Assembly (NCBI RefSeq): GCF_020906275.1
Contig: NZ_CP086727.1
Span: 2,728,001-2,792,000, forward strand
Length of the DNA stretch: 64,000 nt
Reading direction: 5' to 3'
DNA from: Parasphingorhabdus litoris DSM 22379
GTDB taxonomy: Bacteria; Pseudomonadota; Alphaproteobacteria; Sphingomonadales; Sphingomonadaceae
Part shown: piece by piece, positions 17,163-25,920 of the stretch
Numbering within the stretch: position 1 is the stretch's first letter
Layout: the number at the start of each line of letters is the position of its first letter
Translations under genes and position numbers: made by a program
The notes under the pieces: generated by a model
The model's input: the letters and a program-made list of their open reading frames with translations, nothing else
The model's database searches: none
Told to the model about the DNA's origin: nothing

Positions 17163-17711
17163 CTATATTTGGGTACTCGCAGCCGGGACGACAAGGGTTT
17201 CGGCACCCGGGTTAAGGTCAACTATCTGCTTGTTCAATATCGCAGCGAAACAAAGCCACGCCAGATAGGGAACCATCAACCATGCAGCAGCTTTACGCAC
17301 CCGTCCGAATATCAATGTGGTAACAAAAGCGGTTGCGAAAATCGAAATCAGTAACCAAAAGGCCGCGGATACCTGATGCATGCCGAAAAATAGCGGTGAC
17401 CAAAACAGGTTCAATGCATATTGGATCAGGAAAAATGTAATGGCGAGCCCACGCAGCGGGGCACCGCGCGCATGCAATATCATCGAGAGTGCAATGCCCA
17501 TCATGATGTAAAGGATCGTCCAAGCCACACCGAACATCCAACCAGGTGGCTGTGCCTCGGGCTTGGTCAAAGCCTGAAACCAGCGGTTTTCCTCGCCGGA
17601 GCCGGCTACTTGCCCCGATATAAAGCCAAGCACAACGATCACCGGAACAACGAACAAGGCCCAGCGCAAAAGCGACATGCGCAGCTGACCTTTGGATGCG
17701 ATTTGGTTCAC
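17163..17711 (-). CDS. tspO: TspO/MBR family protein
   Basis: Five-helix membrane protein of 182 residues, of the tryptophan-rich sensory protein family that binds porphyrins and cholesterol-like ligands. The family hallmarks are present: WFQALTKPEAQPPGWMFGVAWTIL in two conserved blocks (about 44-67), LNLFWSPLFFG (near 108) and the last helix AWLMVPYLAWLCFAAILN. In photosynthetic alphaproteobacteria TspO modulates tetrapyrrole-dependent gene expression; here no photosynthesis genes are nearby. It reads toward the UbiK-like gene, 37 bases away. The 298 bases to the next upstream gene show nothing convincing. Confidence 0.92.
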   Translation of the reverse strand: MNQIASKGQLRMSLLRWALFVVPVIVVLGFISGQVAGSGEENRWFQALTKPEAQPPGWMFGVAWTILYIMMGIALSMILHARGAPLRGLAITFFLIQYALNLFWSPLFFGMHQVSAAFWLLISIFATAFVTTLIFGRVRKAAAWLMVPYLAWLCFAAILNKQIVDLNPGAETLVVPAASTQI

Positions 17712-18009
17712 GGTTTCATTCCCCTAACCCAGCCGCTCTATCCGGATTGATCGCCGGATAAAACGAATCATACAGCGGAAAACCGCCACGTTTCTATGGT
17801 TTCTTAGGCAATGTTACATCGCTTTGCCAGTGGCTTGGGAACCATATGTCAGACGATCCCGATTTGGGCCGATTATTGCCCCCGGTGCTTGGCATCGGGC
17901 AATTACACCCTATGTTAGAAAAACAGGTGTGACGGCATGCGTGATTTTACGTTTGCTGATGATTGCCAACAGGATTGTCGGCCCATAGGCGGGCTGCTAG
18001 GGGCCTTGT

Positions 18010-19839
18010 ATGAGTGAAATTACCAATGACAATGCCCCTGAACAGGAGCCGTCAGAGATAGACAAGCCATCGGCCAAGAAAATCGGCAATTTGCGCATGG
18101 TCTGGGACCGCGCGATTCAATATCCGAGGCAGATAACCTTTGCTGCGATTGCCCTGTTCGTTGCTGCGATGGCGACACTCGCCATTCCCTGGGGTTTCAA
18201 GTCGATTGTCGATGAAGGTTTTGCTTCTGGTGTTGGTGATATTGCCCCCTATTTTCAGCTGCTGCTGGTGATCGTCGGCATATTGGCGGTCGCGACAGCG
18301 CTGCGTTTCTATTTTGTCAGTTGGCTTGGCGAACGTGTGGTTGCGGACATTCGATTGGCCGTCCAGCGTAATTTGTTGCGCCTGGCACCCGGTTTTTTTG
18401 AAGAAAACCGGCCATCAGAAATCGCATCACGGATGACTTCGGACACGGCCATTATCGAACAGGTTGTTGGCACAACTGTATCTGTGGCTCTGCGCAACAT
18501 CATTATCGGTATTGGCGGGATAATCTTCCTGTTCACACTGGCACCGGCGCTCACCGCCGGATTATTGCTGGGCATTCCCATCGTCATTTTGCCAATTGTA
18601 TTTATCGGCCGCAAACTGACCAATGTATCGCGATCCAGCCAGGACCGGGTTGCGGATGTGGGGGCCATGGTTTCAGAAACATTGGGCGCCATGAAAATCG
18701 TGCAGGCCTTTGGTCAGGAAAATCGCGAGCATGAACGGTTTGGCGGTGCGGTTGAACATACATTTGATACAGCAAAGCGGCGCATAAGACTGCGCGCGGC
18801 ATTGACTGCCGTGATTATTGCGCTGGTATTTACCGGGATCACCCTGTTGATGTGGCGCGGTGCCATCGGCGTGGCGGAAGGCACCATATCCGGCGGTACA
18901 ATCGCTGCTTTCGTGCTAACTGGCGGCCTAGTCGCCGGTGCTTTCGGAGCGTTGACAGAAGTGTACGGCGATCTATTGCGCGCCGCCGGCGCAGCTGGCC
19001 GTCTGGCTGAACTCCTGTCGGAAGAGCCCGGCATTGCTGCCCCGACCTCCCCGATAGCATTACCCGAACCGCCGCGTGGGCAAATCTCCTTTGACAATGT
19101 CACCTTTACTTATCCAACGCGCCCAGAGGTTGCAGCGCTCAAGAATTTCTCATTGAAAGTAACGCCCGGTGAAACGGTAGCGGTTGTTGGACCGTCGGGT
19201 GCGGGTAAATCCACCTTGTTTCAGCTGGCGCAGCGTTTCTATGATCCAGAGGGCGGTAGTGTCCGGATTGATGGCGTTGCCCTGCCCTCCGCCGATCCTG
19301 CCGACATTCGCGAACGCATGGCGCTGGTGCCGCAAGATACGGTATTATTTGCTGCCTCGGCCCGCGACAATTTGCGCTATGGCAAATGGGATGCGACGGA
19401 CGAAGAAATTTGGGCCGCAGCGCGTGCCGCCAATGCCGAGAAGTTTCTTCTCGAGCTGCCTGACGGGCTGGATAGCTTCATGGGTGAAGCGGGAACACGA
19501 TTGTCTGGCGGGCAGCGGCAGCGGGTGGCGATAGCTAGGGCCCTGCTCCGTCAAACGCCTATTCTGCTGCTCGACGAAGCGACATCGGCGCTGGATGCGG
19601 AGAGTGAAAAGCTGGTACAGGATGCGCTCGATCGATTGATGCGCGATCGTACGACAATCGTCATAGCCCACCGTTTGGCAACAATTCGATCAGCGGATCG
19701 CATCATCGTGATGGATGAAGGGAAGATTGTCGAACAAGGCAATCATGACAGTTTGATCAGCCAAAACGGCCTTTATGCCAAGCTCGCCGAGTTGCAGTTT
19801 AACGGCGGCGATCAACCGAAGGCCGCTGTCGCCATCTGA
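18010..19839 (+). CDS. MsbA-like ABC exporter (fused permease-ATPase)
   Basis: A 609-residue half transporter that should work as a homodimer in the inner membrane. Residues about 35-320 form the six-helix type I exporter domain (first helix ITFAAIALFVAAMATLAIP). The ATPase domain follows, with Walker A GPSGAGKST, Q-loop VPQDTVLF, signature LSGGQRQRVAIARALL, Walker B PILLLDEATSALD and switch His in IVIAHRLAT, all intact. The general type is MsbA/lipid or multidrug exporter; the substrate cannot be read from the sequence. It stands alone; a divergent tspO lies 298 bases upstream. Confidence 0.92.
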   Translation: MSEITNDNAPEQEPSEIDKPSAKKIGNLRMVWDRAIQYPRQITFAAIALFVAAMATLAIPWGFKSIVDEGFASGVGDIAPYFQLLLVIVGILAVATALRFYFVSWLGERVVADIRLAVQRNLLRLAPGFFEENRPSEIASRMTSDTAIIEQVVGTTVSVALRNIIIGIGGIIFLFTLAPALTAGLLLGIPIVILPIVFIGRKLTNVSRSSQDRVADVGAMVSETLGAMKIVQAFGQENREHERFGGAVEHTFDTAKRRIRLRAALTAVIIALVFTGITLLMWRGAIGVAEGTISGGTIAAFVLTGGLVAGAFGALTEVYGDLLRAAGAAGRLAELLSEEPGIAAPTSPIALPEPPRGQISFDNVTFTYPTRPEVAALKNFSLKVTPGETVAVVGPSGAGKSTLFQLAQRFYDPEGGSVRIDGVALPSADPADIRERMALVPQDTVLFAASARDNLRYGKWDATDEEIWAAARAANAEKFLLELPDGLDSFMGEAGTRLSGGQRQRVAIARALLRQTPILLLDEATSALDAESEKLVQDALDRLMRDRTTIVIAHRLATIRSADRIIVMDEGKIVEQGNHDSLISQNGLYAKLAELQFNGGDQPKAAVAI

Positions 19840-20120
19840 GCAAAGAGTGCGACCGGCACATCCTTCGAGGAGACAGAGCGGGCCTGCTCGCGTGCGTGAT
19901 TGTTGGCTGACCGTAGCGCCTGTTTCTGATTTCGATCACCTTGAAAAACATGCCTAGTGTACGACCAAATGATATCCGGGTTTGGGTTTAAGAACACGCT
20001 GAACCAATAACGCCATCCTTAATGCGATGTGGTTATCCGATATTCACTTTACCCAGGCCACATTCTTCCGCCAAATAACGGCCAAGAGGCGTCAAATGAA
20101 GATGCTCAACAAGGCAATAA

Positions 20121-20150
20121 AAAAGGCGATGGATCGCTCCACCGCCTTTT
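20121..20150 (-). terminator. Intrinsic terminator of the tonB-exbB-exbD operon
   Basis: A 13-base stem: AAAAGGCG and CGCCTTTT arms extended by four more pairs, with a four-base loop. On the minus strand the single odd pair is a G-U wobble and a T-run (TTTTTTATT) follows, so it fits termination of the minus-strand operon ending at 20171. It may also stop plus-strand reading from the ABC exporter. The rest of the 331-base gap (19840-20170) holds nothing else that I can see. Confidence 0.85.
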
Positions 20151-20170
20151 AAAATTGATATTAGCCGCTC

Positions 20171-20623
20171 TTAGTTTGGCAGACGTGATGCCTTGCCGAA
20201 GCTGCTATATTGTTCGTTACCAACAAAACCGAATTTTGTTACGCCGCTATCCTTAATCTCCGCGAGAACGCGATCGACAGTCAGATAAGCACTAACCGCA
20301 TCTGGCTGGAACTGGAGCTCAGGCTCTGGAACCATTGATTTGGTCTGCGCGAGATATTGCTTCACTTGCTCCAGCGACACTGGCTGGTCGTTCCACAAAA
20401 TCTGGTTGGTCGGGGTAATACCCAGACGGTTTTTAACGGGATCAATGTCCGGTGGTGGTGGTGGATTTGGATCATCCACCGGCAGATCCAGCTTTACCGC
20501 ATGGGTCTGGACCGGAATTGTAATGATGAACATGATGAGGAGAACGAGCAAGACGTCGATCAACGGCGTCGTGTTCATTTCCATCATCGGCTCACCATCA
20601 TCTTTGCCGCCGCTCATGGCCAT
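20171..20623 (-). CDS. exbD: ExbD-type biopolymer transport protein (second copy)
   Basis: A 150-residue inner-membrane protein of the ExbD/TolR family. The single membrane helix (about 20-38) carries the essential Asp within TPLIDVLLVLLIMFIITIP, followed by a periplasmic domain with a proline-rich linker (DDPNPPPPPDIDP). With ExbB it forms the proton-driven motor that energises TonB. It is the last gene of a tonB-exbB-exbD-exbD operon, 44 bases after the first exbD, and is followed by a strong terminator. The two ExbD copies differ in length and periplasmic sequence, so they are not a recent duplicate. Confidence 0.92.
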   Translation of the reverse strand: MAMSGGKDDGEPMMEMNTTPLIDVLLVLLIMFIITIPVQTHAVKLDLPVDDPNPPPPPDIDPVKNRLGITPTNQILWNDQPVSLEQVKQYLAQTKSMVPEPELQFQPDAVSAYLTVDRVLAEIKDSGVTKFGFVGNEQYSSFGKASRLPN

Positions 20624-20667
20624 TAGTGCGTCTCCTTAAAAATTCTATTTTTCATGCCGTATCAGGG

Positions 20668-21189
20668 CTATTCCATTGCAACCGGTGTCGACAGAAATCC
20701 GACCTTGGCAAAGCCTGCACGTTGCATGGCGAAAATTGCGCCGCCAATGCACCGATAAGGTGTATTAATGTCACCGCGAATATGCACTTCTGGCATATCT
20801 TCGGCCGTCATATTTTCTACACCGCCAAAGGCTTCGATCTGATTTTCCAGTTGTTCAACAGCTCTTTGTACCAGTTCATTGGAATCGATTGGCGTTGTGT
20901 TCCAATAGATTCGGCAATTACCGCCTGGATTGGCACCCGAATATTCCGGATCACCAGGATCTCGTCCTGCCGAGTCCGTCGTCGTAACGGCAAGCAGAAC
21001 ATTCTCCGGCTTTGTCGTGGTCACTTCAAATTCCAGAACCGGTAATTCCAGCTCCACTGTTTGGATCACAACCGGAACAGCGATCAAGAAAATGATCAGC
21101 AAAACGAGCATGACGTCCACCAGCGGGGTCGTGTTAATGTCCGATAGGGGAGTTTCTGCTCCACCTCCGCCGCCAACATTCATCGCCAT
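20668..21189 (-). CDS. exbD: ExbD-type biopolymer transport protein (first copy)
   Basis: A 173-residue ExbD/TolR family protein. A Gly-rich N-terminus (NVGGGGGAETPL) precedes the membrane helix with its conserved Asp (INTTPLVDVMLVLLIIFLI, about 18-36). The periplasmic domain is about 25 residues longer than in the other copy and contains two Cys (GNCRIYW and PYRCIGG), which could form a disulfide. It lies 127 bases after exbB and 44 bases before the second exbD. It is part of the TonB energising complex in the inner membrane. Confidence 0.92.
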   Translation of the reverse strand: MAMNVGGGGGAETPLSDINTTPLVDVMLVLLIIFLIAVPVVIQTVELELPVLEFEVTTTKPENVLLAVTTTDSAGRDPGDPEYSGANPGGNCRIYWNTTPIDSNELVQRAVEQLENQIEAFGGVENMTAEDMPEVHIRGDINTPYRCIGGAIFAMQRAGFAKVGFLSTPVAME

Positions 21190-21316
21190 AAGATTCTATC
21201 CTCTTATAATTATACTCTATCGAACGAGCGGTATAAGCCCGCGCATCCGAAAATCAGGAGCTGGCCAAGCCGTCTGCGCAAACTTAAATGTCCGGCAAAC
21301 GGCTTTGGCTAGCGCC

Positions 21317-22078
21317 TTACTTCTTTGCCGCTGGCTTTGCTGCAGCTGCCGTTGCTGGCTTTGCTGGTGCAGCACCTTTCATTGTTGTTGGCTTAACCGC
21401 ACCGTCAGATGAGATGTAACCAAGAACATCATTAGCGAAATCGCTCAAGTCTTCAGCAATACGCTTGTTGCGACCTTGCAGCCAGTTATAGGCCAAAACA
21501 GCGGGAACAGCCACACCAAGACCAAGCGCGGTCATGATAAGAGCTTCACCAACCGGACCAGCAACAGCATCAATCGATGCCTGACCAGCGATACCGATTT
21601 TGATCAGTGCGCGGTAAATACCGATAACCGTACCGAACAGACCGATAAATGGTGATGTAGCACCAACGGTTGCGAGCCAAGGCAGACCAGTTGCCAGCTT
21701 GGAGTTGATCAGACCCTGAGAGCGATCAAGCGAACCGTGCAGCCAGTCATGCGCTTCAACAGGATCGGTCAAACGTGCGTGATCTTCTTCAGCTTTGATG
21801 CCATCGTCAACAATCTGACGATATGCGCTGTTCTTGTCGAGCTTCGCTGCACCTTCTTTCAGGCTGTTCGCTTTCCAGAAAGATGCGCGTGCCGCCTGTC
21901 CCTGTTTCATCACTTTGTTTTGTTCAAACAATTTAGAGAACAGGATGTAGAAGGACGAAACGGACATAATGGCCAAAACGCCAAGCGTGAACCAGGCGAT
22001 GACACCGCCTTGTTCCATTGCTTCCCAAAAGCCGAACTGATTCTGCGGTGCGCCCGCTGCTAAAACTTCAATCAACAT
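21317..22078 (-). CDS. exbB: ExbB/TolQ-type proton channel protein
   Basis: A 253-residue protein of the MotA/TolQ/ExbB family. The first membrane helix is near 25-48 (GGVIAWFTLGVLAIMSVSSFY). The second and third lie in the conserved pair ATGLPWLATVGATSPFIGLFGTVIGIY and ALIMTALGLGVAVPAVLAYNWL. Together with ExbD it conducts protons and drives TonB. The last 25 residues are an Ala/Pro/Lys-rich tail (PAKPATAAAAKPAAKK), an addition to the family core. It is the second gene of the operon, 78 bases after tonB. TonB operons are often iron-controlled, but I saw no convincing Fur site. Confidence 0.93.
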   Translation of the reverse strand: MLIEVLAAGAPQNQFGFWEAMEQGGVIAWFTLGVLAIMSVSSFYILFSKLFEQNKVMKQGQAARASFWKANSLKEGAAKLDKNSAYRQIVDDGIKAEEDHARLTDPVEAHDWLHGSLDRSQGLINSKLATGLPWLATVGATSPFIGLFGTVIGIYRALIKIGIAGQASIDAVAGPVGEALIMTALGLGVAVPAVLAYNWLQGRNKRIAEDLSDFANDVLGYISSDGAVKPTTMKGAAPAKPATAAAAKPAAKK

Positions 22079-22156
22079 TATTTTTTCCCCTCAAGGATAG
22101 ATTAGAATTCAAAAAATTAGCAGCGAACCGGCACATGGCCGCTCCGCTGCGACATA

Positions 22157-22819
22157 TTATTTCGGTATTTGCCAACGGACCCGGCTAGCCCATGTTCCTG
22201 TTGTCGGGTTTCCTTGCGAATCAAGCGAGGGGCGAAAACGCGCCCGGCGTTTGATATTCTTACAAGTTGCCGCATCAAGATCAGCATGGCCACTGGATCC
22301 GGTAATCTGACAATTATCCACTCTGCCTTTGGCGTTAACCGTAACGCGGAAACTCGTCGTGCCTTCGCGTTCCTCACGCAGGGCGCGTGATGGATAGTCG
22401 TTGGCATTCGCCCAGTTACCAGGGTTACCACGCGGCTCAGGATTGGCCCGTTGCGGTGGTGGCGGTGGTGGTGGTGCCGGTGGTGGAGCCGGAGCAACAG
22501 GTGCAGGCGCCGGAGGCGGTGTTTGCACTTGCTGAATAACTGGACGCGGCGCTGCGGGCGGCGTCACAATTGGCGGCGGCGTTACCACTGGTGGTGGTTC
22601 AATAGGCTGATCCGGTGGCGGTGGAGGTGGTTCCTCTATCTCTTCCGGGGGTTCTTCTTCTTGGATATCGATCATATCAAGCTCTGACGCCACTTTCTTG
22701 ACTGCACTATAAGCCAATCCGGTGACCAAAGCATATCCAAACAGCGCGTGGATAAGAACAACAAGCACAATAGATATCAGCTTGCTCGAACTCATCTGTG
22801 GTTGGTCAGCATAAGCCAT
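22157..22819 (-). CDS. tonB: TonB energy-transducing protein
   Basis: A 220-residue TonB. Residues about 12-38 are the membrane anchor (KLISIVLVVLIHALFGYALV, with the conserved His in the helix). Residues 45-135 are the Pro-rich periplasm-spanning region, with runs of PPPPPP. The C-terminal domain starts near 140 (NDYPSRALREEREGTTSFRV) and ends with RVRWQIPK. It contacts TonB boxes of outer-membrane receptors to power uptake of siderophores, vitamin B12 or glycans. It is the first gene of tonB-exbB-exbD-exbD. The 262 bases upstream are shared with a divergent exported protein and should hold both promoters. Confidence 0.94.
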   Translation of the reverse strand: MAYADQPQMSSSKLISIVLVVLIHALFGYALVTGLAYSAVKKVASELDMIDIQEEEPPEEIEEPPPPPPDQPIEPPPVVTPPPIVTPPAAPRPVIQQVQTPPPAPAPVAPAPPPAPPPPPPPQRANPEPRGNPGNWANANDYPSRALREEREGTTSFRVTVNAKGRVDNCQITGSSGHADLDAATCKNIKRRARFRPSLDSQGNPTTGTWASRVRWQIPK

Positions 22820-23081
22820 TCAGAAATATAACTCCTTTTCTTCCCTAAGGAATCGAAACCTCGCAAAAGATTTTTTCGAGAATTGCTGAGATGTAACCCG
22901 CACCAATCCCTAGATTCCCCACGACCGCTTTTCGTTGCAATGAAAGCCGTCTTAAAAATGTTTTAACGTGGTCGGTAGGGACAGGCAATCGCTTTGTTAG
23001 TTCAGGGTTGATTAAGCTGTCAAAAAGACAAGATGCAGAGTAGAGAATTGCGTATCAGAAGCGGAAAATTACAGGATAATC

Positions 23082-23933
23082 ATGCGTCCCATATCTTATT
23101 TGTTCACCGGCTTTTTGCTTGCGCTAACTGCGTTTTTCCCTGCTTTTTCGCAATCGGACACCAATGCTGACCCACTTCAATATGCAGACATTGCTGACCT
23201 TAGTGTCAGTGCGCCGCTGATCGCACATGTCACGATCAAGGAAGCGATTAAAGTTGACCCAAAAAGGGTCACTAATGCTCCTCCGGGAACGCAAAGATAT
23301 TATATTGTGGCGACAACCAATGCTCTGATTCGGGGTCAGGGCGGGATACCGGAAACGATTCGCTATATTATCGATCTGCCGCTCAATGAACGCGGACGTG
23401 CACCAAAGATAAAGAAGAAACAATTTATCATTTTTGCGCGCAATCTCACCGGTTCCAGCGGCGATATTCAGCTCGCCGCGCCCGATGCACAGATTGACTG
23501 GACACCGGCGAGGGACCAACGCGTGCGATCTCTGGTGCGTGAAATCGTTGCGCGCAACGCGGCCCCGGCCATTGCGAGAGTCGGTAGCGCGTTTCATGTT
23601 CCCGGCACGATCATCGGTGAGGGCGAAACCCAGATTTTTCTCGAAACCAACAGCGGTGATCCTGTTTCGATAACGATACTGAGCCGCGAAGGACAAAAGA
23701 AGGTTTGGGCGGTATCCCTAAGCGAGATTGTTGACGAAGCCGCACGTGCACCGGTTCGCAACTCTTTGCTATGGTATAGGCTGGCCTGCTTTCTGCCAAA
23801 ATCCCTTCCAGAAGAATCGCTGGCAGGCGATTCGGCGGCCAATGCCAACCAGGCCCGCCGGGATTATGATCTCGTGATCCAGGATCTCGGCAATTGCCCG
23901 CGGACACGCCCAGCCCAATATCGCGTACGCTGA
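23082..23933 (+). CDS. Hypothetical exported protein
   Basis: A 283-residue protein with a clear signal peptide (YLFTGFLLALTAFFPAFSQ, cleavage near 24). The mature part opens with a strand-rich region (DLSVSAPLIAHVTIKEAIK; RYYIVATTNALIRGQGG; KKKQFIIFARNL), suggesting an OB-like or beta-barrel fold, and ends with two Cys (YRLACFLP and LGNCPRTRP) that could pair in the periplasm. I do not recognise a named family. It is divergent from tonB, 262 bases away, and precedes hom by 128 bases. AGGATAATC before the ATG is a plausible ribosome site. Function unknown. Confidence 0.75.
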   Translation: MRPISYLFTGFLLALTAFFPAFSQSDTNADPLQYADIADLSVSAPLIAHVTIKEAIKVDPKRVTNAPPGTQRYYIVATTNALIRGQGGIPETIRYIIDLPLNERGRAPKIKKKQFIIFARNLTGSSGDIQLAAPDAQIDWTPARDQRVRSLVREIVARNAAPAIARVGSAFHVPGTIIGEGETQIFLETNSGDPVSITILSREGQKKVWAVSLSEIVDEAARAPVRNSLLWYRLACFLPKSLPEESLAGDSAANANQARRDYDLVIQDLGNCPRTRPAQYRVR

Positions 23934-24061
23934 TCTGGCATCATATGAGTTTATGTGCTCAGCCTGAAAGACGGGCTGGCATTATAGTGCGACGACGTTA
24001 TTAAACGGGCGCGAGCACATGTTCGCCCATCGCATCATCCCGAAATCAAGGTTTCATTATC

Positions 24062-25360
24062 ATGACAACTCCTCTTCGTATCGCTCTGGCCGGTCTTGGC
24101 ACTGTCGGATCGGGAGTCATTCGCCTGATTAACGAAAATGGCGCAATGATCGCGCAGCGTGCCGGGCGTCCGATAGAGGTTGTCGCGATTTCTGCGCGCA
24201 ATCGGGATCAAGACCGTGGCGTCGATCTCACCCCCTATAAATGGGTGGATGATATGACCGACTTTACCAGCGATCCGGACGTCGATTGCGTGGTTGAGAT
24301 GATTGGTGGGTCCGATGGCCCTGCTCTTGAACTGGCCCGTAACAGTTTGAAGGGAGGGAAATCCTTTGTCACTGCGAACAAAGCAATGATCGCGCATCAT
24401 GGCATGGAGCTGGCCAGCCTGGCCGAAAACCAAAATCAGGCGTTAAAATATGAAGCTGCCGTTGCTGGTGGAATCCCGGTCATCAAAGGCTTACGCGAAG
24501 GTGCTTCGGCCAATCGTATTGAGCGTGTGTACGGGATTCTCAACGGGACTTGCAATTATATCCTCACCACTATGGAAAAGCATGGCAGCGATTTCGGTGC
24601 AGTATTGAAAGATGCACAGGACCTTGGTTATGCAGAGGCCGACCCCGGCTTCGACATTGATGGCGTTGATGCGGCCCATAAACTGGCCATTCTCGCTGCC
24701 CTTTCCTTTGGCACAGCGGTTGATTTTGATGGCGTTGAAATTGCCGGCATTCGTAACATCATGGCCGCAGATATCGGACAAGCCAAAGCACTGGGATATC
24801 GCATACGCTTGCTCGGAATGGCGCGTATTGACGATGGCAAACTATTCCAGCGCGTAAACCCCTACCTGGTTCCGGAAAATCATCCGCTTGCCCATATTGA
24901 TGGATCGACCAACGCTGTCGTTGCTGAAGGCAATTTCTCCGGACGGCTGATGTTCCAAGGTGCCGGGGCCGGCGATGGCCCCACCGCCTCTGCTGTTGTT
25001 GCCGATCTGATAGATATCGCCCGCGGCGAAAGTGGAACAGTTTTCGCCATGCCAGTCAATGACATGACCGAAAGCACGCGTGCCGAAAGCGGCAATCGCA
25101 GAGGCAAGAGCTATATCCGCTTTGTTGTGGCCGACAAACCCGGTGTGCTGGCAGAAATCACGGCAGCAATGCGGGATGCAGAAGTATCGATCGAAAGCCT
25201 GATCCAGACCGAGAAAACTGACGAAGGGTCTGTATTAATCTCAATGGTCACGCACCAAAGTCTGGAGCGCGATGTAATCCAGAGCCTTCAAAAGCTATCT
25301 GATTCCAGCAGCCTGCAAGGCGCGCCGGTCGTTATGCATTTGCTGAGCGACGAAGACTAA
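24062..25360 (+). CDS. hom: Homoserine dehydrogenase
   Basis: Reduces aspartate semialdehyde to homoserine with NAD(P)H, the branch point to threonine and methionine. 432 residues, the long form with a C-terminal ACT domain. Motifs: NAD-binding GLGTVGSGVIRL (11-22), KSFVTANKAMIAHHG (near 100), AAVAGGIPVIKGLREG, GILNGTCNYILT, and FDIDGVDAAHKLAIL. The ACT domain begins near 353 (DKPGVLAEITAAMRDAEVSI) and suggests feedback control, usually by threonine. It stands alone, with a short hairpin (CAGCC/GGCTG) in its upstream region; I saw no recognisable riboswitch there. Confidence 0.95.
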   Translation: MTTPLRIALAGLGTVGSGVIRLINENGAMIAQRAGRPIEVVAISARNRDQDRGVDLTPYKWVDDMTDFTSDPDVDCVVEMIGGSDGPALELARNSLKGGKSFVTANKAMIAHHGMELASLAENQNQALKYEAAVAGGIPVIKGLREGASANRIERVYGILNGTCNYILTTMEKHGSDFGAVLKDAQDLGYAEADPGFDIDGVDAAHKLAILAALSFGTAVDFDGVEIAGIRNIMAADIGQAKALGYRIRLLGMARIDDGKLFQRVNPYLVPENHPLAHIDGSTNAVVAEGNFSGRLMFQGAGAGDGPTASAVVADLIDIARGESGTVFAMPVNDMTESTRAESGNRRGKSYIRFVVADKPGVLAEITAAMRDAEVSIESLIQTEKTDEGSVLISMVTHQSLERDVIQSLQKLSDSSSLQGAPVVMHLLSDED

Positions 25361-25371
25361 ACAGTCGCTCT

Positions 25372-25863
25372 TCATTCCGGCTCCTTCGCCTTTATCTGTA
25401 CCTGTTTGACATAATCATCATCCGGCACAGTCGGCTTTATAATGCGCCACAGCCGTCCCCCCGCTGGGCCGCTGACGCCGCTGCCTGCGCCACCAAAGGA
25501 CACGGTCACCAAAGGCAAGCCTTTGAAACATTGCCGCTCGCTGGCATCAATATAGCATCGCCCTGTATTCACATATTCGGCATTCCCCTTGGGAATAAGT
25601 TCGCGAACCCGTTCGCCGCGCGGCAAAAGGTCGGGAAATGGTATTCGATGTTTCCTATTGGCATCAAATGTTGCGCAGACAACGATTTCGTCTGGATCAG
25701 AGTTTTTCAGACAACCATCTGCATCAACGGCGACCAGACGGTTGGCATTTTCGATTAATTGAAGGGTTCGATCATCCGTCGCTATTTGTGCATTGGCTGT
25801 CTCGAAAACCGCGCCTGATGTCAGGAATAAGGACAAGATTACAAGGCTTCTCGACATTGTCAT
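25372..25863 (-). CDS. Hypothetical exported protein
   Basis: A 163-residue protein with a signal peptide (SLVILSLFLTSGAVFETANAQ, cleavage after residue 25). The mature part has four Cys in two pairs (DGCLKNSDPDEIVVC and GRCYIDASERQC), which fit periplasmic disulfides. The pattern DPDEIVVCA followed by RHRIP-like residues resembles small secreted proteins seen in sphingomonads, but no named domain is evident. It is tail to tail with hom (11 bases apart) and divergent from glpX (57 bases between starts). Function unknown. Confidence 0.75.
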   Translation of the reverse strand: MTMSRSLVILSLFLTSGAVFETANAQIATDDRTLQLIENANRLVAVDADGCLKNSDPDEIVVCATFDANRKHRIPFPDLLPRGERVRELIPKGNAEYVNTGRCYIDASERQCFKGLPLVTVSFGGAGSGVSGPAGGRLWRIIKPTVPDDDYVKQVQIKAKEPE

Positions 25864-25920
25864 ATCGCTCCCCTATCGAGAGTTCAAAATCTGCCCCTTA
25901 GAGAAGGACTAGACGTAAAA

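Noticed and set aside
17937..18017. Short open frame of about 26 codons just before the MsbA-like exporter
   Set aside because: A leader peptide is possible, but no ribosome site and no codon or attenuator pattern supports it.
22451..22687. Plus-strand Trp/Arg-rich open frame
   Set aside because: It is the antisense of the proline-rich region of TonB; the repeats explain the open frame.
23934..24061. Possible SAM or amino-acid riboswitch ahead of hom
   Set aside because: Only a small hairpin (CAGCC/GGCTG) is seen; no core motif of a known riboswitch was recognised.
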